Below, piece after piece: positions 6,551-10,941 of a DNA stretch of 10,941 nt (positions are counted from its first letter, which is position 1; each line of letters opens with the position of its first letter). The notes beneath the pieces are model-generated. The model saw only the letters and a list, made by a program, of their open reading frames with translations. It did no database searches and was not told where the DNA came from. The position numbers and the translations under genes are program-made. Source of the stretch: Microbacteriaceae bacterium (GTDB lineage: Bacteria > Actinomycetota > Actinomycetes > Actinomycetales > Microbacteriaceae); assembly GCA_009925875.1 (NCBI GenBank), contig RFQD01000029.1:1-10941 (forward strand), read 5' to 3'.

Positions 6551-6979
6551 ATGGCACCGAAGAAGAAAGTCGTTGGTCTGATCAAGCTTCAGATCAAGGC
6601 TGGAGAAGCAAACCCCGCACCCCCCGTTGGTCCCGCACTGGGTCAGCACGGTGTGAACATCATGGAATTCTGCAAGGCGTACAACGCGGCGACAGAAGGC
6701 CAGCGCGGAAACATCATCCCCGTCGAAATCTCGGTCTACGAAGACCGCTCGTTCGACTTCATCCTGAAAACGCCGCCGGCAGCCGAGCTCATCAAAAAAG
6801 CCGCCGGAGTTGGGAAGGGTTCGGCGACCCCGCACACGGTCAAAGTGGCGAAGCTCACGGACGCCCAGGTGACGGCCATCGCTGAGCAGAAGATGGCTGA
6901 CCTCAACGCGAACGACCTCGAGGGAGCAAAGCTCATCATCGCGGGTACCGCTCGTTCCATGGGCATCACGGTCGAGTAA
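6551..6979 (+). CDS. rplK: 50S ribosomal protein L11
   Basis: 142 aa, the full normal length. L11 binds 23S rRNA at the GTPase-associated centre and contacts elongation factors. The proline-rich N-terminal region [18 protein letters not shown] (20-37), the target region of thiostrepton-type antibiotics, is intact, as is the T-P-P-A linker (74-77) and the C-terminal rRNA-binding signature D-L-N-A-N-D-L-E...G-T-A-R-S-M-G-I (117-139). GAAAGG at 6539-6544 is the ribosome binding site. rplA follows 14 nt after the stop, so the two are cotranscribed. Confidence 0.98.
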   Translation: MAPKKKVVGLIKLQIKAGEANPAPPVGPALGQHGVNIMEFCKAYNAATEGQRGNIIPVEISVYEDRSFDFILKTPPAAELIKKAAGVGKGSATPHTVKVAKLTDAQVTAIAEQKMADLNANDLEGAKLIIAGTARSMGITVE

Positions 6980-6993
6980 GGGGAGAGATCACA

Positions 6994-7683
6994 ATGGCAC
7001 AGAAGTCAAAGGCATATCGCGCCGCCGCCGAGAAGATTGAGGCCGGCAAGTTCTATACCCCTACCGAGGCGGTTGCACTAGCCCGCGAGACAGGGTCGAC
7101 CAAGTTCAACTCCACGGTGGAGGTTGCGCTCAAGCTCGGTGTGGACCCCCGCAAGGCGGACCAGATGATTCGTGGAACCGTGATGCTTCCGCACGGCACG
7201 GGCAAGACCGCTCGCGTTGTCGTGTTCGCGACGGGTCCCGCCGCGGAGGCCGCCATCGCAGCCGGAGCCGACGAGGTCGGGGGCGACGAGCTCATCGAGA
7301 AAATCGCCGCGGGCTGGACTGCGTTCGACGCAGCCGTCTCAACGCCCGAGCTCATGGGAAAGGTTGGTCGACTCGGTAAGGTTCTCGGTCCCCGTAACCT
7401 CATGCCCAACCCGAAGACGGGCACTGTGACGCCGGATGTGGCCAAGGCCGTGTCTGACATCAAGGGCGGAAAAATCGAGTTCAAGGTTGACAAGCACTCC
7501 AACGTGCACTTCATCGTGGGCAAGGCGAGCTTCTCGCAGGAACAGCTGAGTGAAAACCTCGCAGCTGCCCTCGACGAGGTCATGCGCCTCAAGCCGTCCT
7601 CGGCGAAAGGCAAGTACCTGCAACGTGGAGCTGTTTCGACGACCTTCGGGCCGGGCATCCCGCTCGACGTCACGGCAATTTAG
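6994..7683 (+). CDS. rplA: 50S ribosomal protein L1
   Basis: 229 aa, normal length. L1 forms the mobile stalk of the large subunit next to the E site and represses its own L11-L1 message in many bacteria. The family signature [20 protein letters not shown] (125-144) is complete, and the C-terminal segment [14 protein letters not shown] matches other L1 proteins. A strong GGGGAGAG ribosome binding site lies at 6980-6987. The gene closes the secE-nusG-rplK-rplA block and is followed by a strong hairpin. Confidence 0.98.
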   Translation: MAQKSKAYRAAAEKIEAGKFYTPTEAVALARETGSTKFNSTVEVALKLGVDPRKADQMIRGTVMLPHGTGKTARVVVFATGPAAEAAIAAGADEVGGDELIEKIAAGWTAFDAAVSTPELMGKVGRLGKVLGPRNLMPNPKTGTVTPDVAKAVSDIKGGKIEFKVDKHSNVHFIVGKASFSQEQLSENLAAALDEVMRLKPSSAKGKYLQRGAVSTTFGPGIPLDVTAI

Positions 7684-7698
7684 AAGCCAGCGTTCGCT

Positions 7699-7728
7699 CG
7701 GCCCCTGACCATTCGTGGTGAGGGGCCG
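7699..7728 (+). terminator. Rho-independent-like hairpin after rplA
   Basis: CGGCCCCT (7699-7706) pairs with AGGGGCCG (7721-7728), then after one G-G mismatch ACCA pairs with TGGT around a TTCG tetraloop (7712-7715). Twelve base pairs make a very stable hairpin 15 nt after the rplA stop. Only two T residues follow, so it is a hairpin terminator without a U-tract, a form common in actinobacteria. Confidence 0.8.
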
Positions 7729-7738
7729 TTGCCGTAGG

Positions 7739-7744
7739 TAGGCT
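7739..7744 (+). promoter_or_regulatory. -10 element of leaderless promoter for the HisC-family gene
   Basis: TAGGCT is followed by 7 nt and the GTG start at 7752, with no ribosome binding site. The expected -35 position (near 7716-7721, TGGTGA) falls within the right arm of the rplA terminator hairpin, so terminator and promoter share DNA. Confidence 0.5.
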
Positions 7745-7751
7745 AACCTGC

Positions 7752-8837
7752 GTGATTGAACAGCCCGACCACATCAAGTCGATTCCCGCGTACAAGCCGG
7801 GTCGATCGACCGTGGAAGGGTGGGATGGCCCGGTCTTCAAACTGTCGTCAAACGAAAACCCGTATCCCCCACTGCCCTCTGTGGTGGATGCCGTCACACG
7901 AGCCGCCGGTCATATGCAGCGTTATCCCAACATGGCGGCACCCGAGTTTAGAGCGGCTCTGGCTCGACGCCTCGACGTGCCCGAGGAGGACATCGCGCTT
8001 GGCGGCGGCTCAGTCGAATCCGCTGCACAAATCGTGCGGGCGTTTGCGGGTCACGATGATGAGGTCATCTTTGCGTGGCGGTCGTTTGAGGCGTACCCAC
8101 TTTTGGTGAAGACGGCGGGAGCCACGGCAGTGGAGGTTCCCCTGACAGCAACGGAACATCATGATTTGCCTGCCATGTTGGCGGCCATCACCCCGCGTAC
8201 TCGGGTGATTTTCATGTGCACACCGAATAACCCCACGGGTACGGTGGTCGACCACGAAGAGTTGCGGGAATTCATGCGCCAAGTCCCGTCGCACATCTTG
8301 GTGGTCGTTGACGAGGCGTATACGCATTTCGTCAATGACTCCACAGCGGTTCGTGGTCTCGAGGTCTACCGCGAGTTCGAGAACGTCGTCGTATTGCATA
8401 CGTTTTCGAAAGCCTATGGACTCGCCGGGTTGCGTCTCGGCTACACAATTGCGCGGGCGGATGTGCGGCAAGGACTCGCGAAAACCGCCATGCCGTTTGC
8501 CGTGACCGACGTGGCCGCAGCGGCGGGTGTAGCGTCTCTCGCGGCCGAGGATGAGCTGCAGAAGCGTGTCGACCTCCTCATCTCCGAGCGTGACCGCGTT
8601 GAGGCCGAATTGGCGCTCTCTGGTTGGAATGTTCCGCCATCGCAAGCCAACTTCTTTTGGCTCGCGGTCGGTGCTCAAACGGATGCGGTACAGGAGCATC
8701 TGCTGCGTCACGGCATCATCGCCCGTCCGTTCACCGGGGAGGGCATCCGCGTTTCGATTGGTGAACCGGAGGCTAATGATGCGGTCTTGTCGGCGCTGCG
8801 ATCGTTTCACGGGTCCGACAGCGCGGCTCTCAGCTAG
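7752..8837 (+). CDS. pat: HisC-family aminotransferase, probable aromatic amino acid aminotransferase
   Basis: 361 aa class II PLP aminotransferase of the histidinol-phosphate aminotransferase family. Seen: K-L-S-S-N-E-N-P-Y (30-38), R-Y-P-N (57-60), C-T-P-N-N160-P-T-G, V-D187-E-A-Y190, T-F-S-K220-A-Y-G-L-A-G-L-R228-L-G-Y with the Schiff-base lysine, and G-I-R333-V-S-I-G near the end. The N-terminal I-P-A-Y-x-P-G-R and the position outside any his operon point to the actinobacterial Pat subfamily (aromatic amino acids with 2-oxoglutarate) rather than HisC itself; this is an inference from family resemblance. GTG start with leaderless promoter layout. Its TAG stop overlaps the stop of the convergent YqaJ gene. 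Alternative: a second histidinol-phosphate aminotransferase (hisC2). Confidence 0.8.
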   Translation: MIEQPDHIKSIPAYKPGRSTVEGWDGPVFKLSSNENPYPPLPSVVDAVTRAAGHMQRYPNMAAPEFRAALARRLDVPEEDIALGGGSVESAAQIVRAFAGHDDEVIFAWRSFEAYPLLVKTAGATAVEVPLTATEHHDLPAMLAAITPRTRVIFMCTPNNPTGTVVDHEELREFMRQVPSHILVVVDEAYTHFVNDSTAVRGLEVYREFENVVVLHTFSKAYGLAGLRLGYTIARADVRQGLAKTAMPFAVTDVAAAAGVASLAAEDELQKRVDLLISERDRVEAELALSGWNVPPSQANFFWLAVGAQTDAVQEHLLRHGIIARPFTGEGIRVSIGEPEANDAVLSALRSFHGSDSAALS

Positions 8838-9427
8838 TTGGTCAGTCTGTGAAGTTCGCCGATGAGGCCATTGGCGAGCCAGACCAGTTCGGCAATCGCG
8901 TCGTCATCTCGTTCAATCCACGTTGACTGGGGTTCGGCTGCGATGGGAATGAAGTTGCGGTGTTGCTCCCACACGAAGAAGGTGCGTTGCGCTCCCAGAA
9001 CGTATTGCTGCCAAAAGACCTGGCGAAGGTAGTTGCCGGGAATCTGATCCCAGCCTTTGCCCGTGGTCTTGATTTCGGCGAGCTCGAGGACTCCGTCCGA
9101 GCGCACGCCAATCCCATCGGGAGTGGCAAGGTGCCGCTTGTCTTGTTCCGCGTGAAACAGCGAGGAGCTGGGCTCAATCCCCGTTCGCTCTCGAACCCAT
9201 TGCGCGATGATTGGTTCGCGAGTTTTGCCGTGTTCGGTGAAGGCGTTGCCGCTAAACGTGGAGGGGCGAAGCTTTTCGAGGGCAACTACCGGTATCGAAT
9301 GGATGCTCGTGAGCTTGGCCACATCTGTTGCGGTGATTCCACGCGCGCGAGCCTGCAGCCACAGTTGCTCGTCGGTGCCGTCTGTGACGAGCCGCTCGAG
9401 ATAGGTGGACGTCACTGGTGAAGTCAT
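8834..9427 (-). CDS. YqaJ-family PD-(D/E)XK nuclease
   Basis: 197 aa single-domain protein of the YqaJ viral recombinase family (lambda-exonuclease-like fold). Motifs in order: W-L-x-x-R-x-x-G-I-T-A-T-D (23-35), G-K-T-R-E71-P-I-I, A-T-P-D104-G, L-A-E118-I-K120-T-T with the catalytic E-x-K, and N-Y-L-R-Q136-V-F-W-Q-Q-Y. All metal-binding and catalytic residues of the fold are present, so it should cut DNA, possibly as a 5'-3' exonuclease. Known relatives include phage exonucleases that act with a RecT-type annealing protein; no such partner is visible in this window. The ATG start has GGAG only 2 nt upstream, too near for a good ribosome site, while CAGAAT lies 6 nt before the ATG as a possible leaderless -10. 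The biological role is unknown. Confidence 0.85.
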   Translation of the reverse strand: MTSPVTSTYLERLVTDGTDEQLWLQARARGITATDVAKLTSIHSIPVVALEKLRPSTFSGNAFTEHGKTREPIIAQWVRERTGIEPSSSLFHAEQDKRHLATPDGIGVRSDGVLELAEIKTTGKGWDQIPGNYLRQVFWQQYVLGAQRTFFVWEQHRNFIPIAAEPQSTWIERDDDAIAELVWLANGLIGELHRLTN

Positions 9428-9433
9428 TTCTCC

Positions 9434-9439
9434 ATTCTG
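9434..9439 (-). promoter_or_regulatory. Possible leaderless -10 element for the YqaJ gene
   Basis: On the minus strand CAGAAT precedes the ATG at 9427 by 6 nt. The first base differs from TAnnnT, so support is weaker than for the other starts. The divergent gap to the next gene (9428-9516) otherwise shows an AAAATTTT tract at 9482-9489 and no clear promoter for the plus-strand small ORF. Confidence 0.3.
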
Positions 9440-9516
9440 GCGGGTGAGACTGTCGGTCGGTGGCTGTTAGCTCATGTTGCGAAAATTTTGTGCACTAACG
9501 AAAGGAATCACGTCCG

Positions 9517-9663
9517 ATGAGTTTGACCAAACGCGCTCGCGAGCTGTGGCTAGAGGGTGATGACAATCCGTATGAGACGTTGAGTCGGCAGCTTGAAGCT
9601 GAACGGCGAGAGCGTGCGGGGAGCGTCGTTGAATCCCACGACATCAAATCTGATGACTCATAA
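9517..9663 (+). CDS. Small charged protein, 48 aa, unknown function
   Basis: An ATG-initiated 48-codon frame ending in TAA. AAAGGA (9501-9506) lies 10 nt before the ATG and is an acceptable ribosome binding site. The product is highly charged and probably helical: it begins M-S-L-T-K-R-A-R-E-L-W-L-E-G-D-D and continues with an E/R-rich stretch (L-E-A-E-R-R-E-R, 26-33), ending in an acidic D-D-S. It has no membrane span, signal peptide or cysteine. It sits in the gap between the YqaJ gene and the response regulator, 50 bp before the latter, in the same direction. I do not recognise a family. The ribosome site and typical codon composition support a real gene, but it could be a chance frame. 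Confidence 0.55.
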   Translation: MSLTKRARELWLEGDDNPYETLSRQLEAERRERAGSVVESHDIKSDDS

Positions 9664-9691
9664 TCTTAGATTTTTCATAGAAAACTCATAG
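9664..9691 (+). promoter_or_regulatory. Three direct repeats (TCTTAG/TCATAG/TCATAG), 11-bp period
   Basis: TCTTAG at 9664, TCATAG at 9675 and TCATAG at 9686 are each separated by 5 bp, giving an 11-bp period, that is one DNA turn. OmpR/PhoB-family regulators bind tandem sites of exactly this spacing head to tail. The repeats lie 23-50 bp before the response regulator start and overlap a possible promoter (TTAGAT 9666-9671, 17 bp, TAGGGT 9689-9694). Self-regulation by the encoded regulator is the natural reading. Confidence 0.6.
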
Positions 9692-9713
9692 GGTTATCCG
9701 TCACACTCAATCC

Positions 9714-10454
9714 ATGACGGATTCTCTCCCTGCCCCGGCTCGACTCACTCGCGCGGATGGTTCCAAGATCCGAGTGCTCGTGGTTGATGATGAGTCGTCC
9801 CTCACGGACTTGCTTCAGATGGCACTCAAATACGAAGGATGGGACGTCAAGACGGCCAGTGAAGGTATCAAGGCCGTCGCCGTCGCTCGAGAATTTCGGC
9901 CCGACGCGGTCGTGCTTGATGTCATGCTTCCCGACATCGATGGGCTGCAGGTCTTGCAGCGCATGCGATCGGATGGTTCAGACGTGCCCATACTCTTTTT
10001 GACGGCAAAGGACTCGCTGGACGACCGAATCGCCGGTCTCACGGTGGGCGGTGATGACTATGTGACTAAGCCCTTCAGCCTCGAGGAAGTTGTGGCGCGC
10101 CTGCGAGCCCTCATTCGTCGCTCAACGTTGACCGCCGACGCCAACGAGAGCCCGATCATCCGCGTTGGAGATTTGGAACTAGATGAAGATTCACATGAGG
10201 TGCGGCGGGGTGAGCACCCGGTAGATCTCACGGCGACGGAATTCGAACTCCTCCGCTACCTGATGCGAAACCCCCGGCGTGTGCTGTCGAAGACACAGAT
10301 ACTGGATCGAGTGTGGGACTACGATTTCGGGGGCAAGTCGTCCGTGGTGGAAATCTACATCTCGTATTTGCGTAAAAAGGTAGATCTCGACGGATTTGTT
10401 CCCATGATTCATACGGTACGTGGCGCGGGGTACATGCTGAAGGCCGGGGAATAA
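9714..10454 (+). CDS. OmpR/PhoB-family response regulator
   Basis: 246 aa two-domain transcription factor. The receiver domain (about 20-136) carries the acidic pair D25-D26, the phospho-acceptor D69 in V-V-L-D-V-M-L-P, the switch T97 and K119 in T-K-P-F. The winged-helix domain (about 147-244) shows D-L-T-A-T-E-F-E-L-L-R-Y-L and ends with I-H-T-V-R-G-A-G-Y-M-L. About 19 residues precede the receiver domain, slightly longer than usual; no later ATG fits better. No ribosome binding site is obvious before the ATG at 9714. The kinase gene starts 3 nt after the stop, so the two form a two-component operon. Regulon and signal cannot be told; the TCATAG repeats upstream are a likely own target. Confidence 0.93.
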   Translation: MTDSLPAPARLTRADGSKIRVLVVDDESSLTDLLQMALKYEGWDVKTASEGIKAVAVAREFRPDAVVLDVMLPDIDGLQVLQRMRSDGSDVPILFLTAKDSLDDRIAGLTVGGDDYVTKPFSLEEVVARLRALIRRSTLTADANESPIIRVGDLELDEDSHEVRRGEHPVDLTATEFELLRYLMRNPRRVLSKTQILDRVWDYDFGGKSSVVEIYISYLRKKVDLDGFVPMIHTVRGAGYMLKAGE

Positions 10455-10457
10455 CCT

Positions 10458-10941
10458 GTGCCCCGCAACACACGCACGCCGTGGACGCTGAAGCGACGGC
10501 TCACCATTACCGTGGGCGGGCTTCTCGCGTTGGCCGCCGTGCTTATCGGACTGGTCAGCGTTATTGCGTTGCGAGGGTTTCTCGTCGAACGACTCGATCT
10601 CCAACTGCAGCAGACGATTGAGCGTTCTCAAGCAGCCGTGCGGGACCCGAACAGGCATCAAAACAATCACGGCGATCCGGATCGTGCTCAAGGCGCGCTC
10701 CTCGCACCCGGTCAACAAGCCGGAACGCTGGTGGCCGTCGTAACGAACAAGACTGGCGCGACCGCGGGGTTGCTCACGAAAAATGGTGACATCGACGTGA
10801 TTGATCCCACTGCCCTCGATCGGCTCACCGAACAGAAACTCGGCGCAAAGCCACAGTCCATCACCATTGCCGGTGTGGGTGAATATCGAATCACTGCGGT
10901 GAATGCGACCGGGGGCGAAAAGCTTGTCATTGGCTTACCAC
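10458..10941 (+). CDS. Two-component sensor histidine kinase, N-terminal part (cut by window end)
   Basis: A GTG-initiated frame stays open to the last base (161 codons seen). GGGGA (10446-10450), inside the end of the response regulator gene, lies 7 nt before the GTG as ribosome binding site, and only 3 nt separate the genes. The product starts with a basic segment (K-R-R-L-T), a hydrophobic span at about 17-38, then an extracytoplasmic region (from about 40) with an N/H/D-rich stretch near 70-80 and a following segment that repeats strands such as T-L-V-A-V-V and Y-R-I-T-A-V. A second span, HAMP, HisKA and ATPase domains should follow outside the window. The assignment rests on the N-terminal architecture and the adjacent OmpR-type regulator. 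Confidence 0.82.
   Translation, partial: MPRNTRTPWTLKRRLTITVGGLLALAAVLIGLVSVIALRGFLVERLDLQLQQTIERSQAAVRDPNRHQNNHGDPDRAQGALLAPGQQAGTLVAVVTNKTGATAGLLTKNGDIDVIDPTALDRLTEQKLGAKPQSITIAGVGEYRITAVNATGGEKLVIGLP

Noticed and set aside
8834..9663. YqaJ nuclease plus small ORF as a phage remnant or defence island
   Set aside because: There is no second phage or defence gene, no flanking repeat and no change in base composition that I can see, so only the separate observations are reported.
9694..9702. DnaA-box-like TTATCCGTC
   Set aside because: It matches only the first six bases of TTATCCACA, stands alone, and there is no origin-type cluster or dnaA/dnaN neighbour.
1..10941. CRISPR array, insertion sequence or long repeats
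   Set aside because: No regularly spaced 25-40 bp repeats, no transposase motif and no terminal inverted repeat pair were seen on either strand.

Overview
The window looks like a compact stretch of core chromosome from an actinobacterium, most likely a Microbacteriaceae-type member. The evidence is gene order, protein style and start-site architecture. MaoC-type dehydratase genes hadA-hadB lie next to murB, followed by tRNA-Trp, secE, nusG, rplK and rplA; the had/trpT/secE/nusG/rplKA neighbourhood is also known from mycobacteria. Several genes carry a -10 hexamer of the form TAnnnT placed 6-7 nt before the start codon, which is typical of leaderless transcripts in this phylum. Genus-level placement is not possible from the sequence alone.

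Left part (1-3878, all +): an 18-bp perfect palindrome opens the window and sits about where the -35 region of the first gene should be. That gene is a polytopic NarL-type histidine kinase whose response regulator is not in view and may lie upstream of the window. The MaoC-fold pair hadA-hadB (ATGA overlap) and murB (peptidoglycan precursor synthesis) follow. Murein and fatty-acid functions therefore sit side by side.

Middle part (3875-7683): a class I aminotransferase (aspC-like) on the minus strand converges on murB with overlapping stop codons. Divergent from it are tRNA-Trp(CCA) and then secE, nusG, rplK and rplA, the translocase / transcription-elongation / ribosomal L11-L1 block. A strong hairpin with a TTCG loop ends this block.

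Right part (7684-10941): a HisC-family (probably aromatic) aminotransferase starts from a promoter jammed against the terminator. A chromosomal YqaJ-family PD-(D/E)XK nuclease converges on it, again with overlapping stops. A 48-codon small ORF follows, then an OmpR-family response regulator and its sensor kinase, the latter cut by the window end. Three 6-bp repeats at 11-bp period precede the regulator and are a plausible autoregulatory site.

I see no insertion sequence, prophage module, CRISPR array or rRNA, and no gap above 300 bp without a gene. I did not find a convincing undescribed multi-gene system. The more unusual points are the regulatory sites, the hexanucleotide repeat inside murB, the YqaJ nuclease without phage context, and the small ORF.
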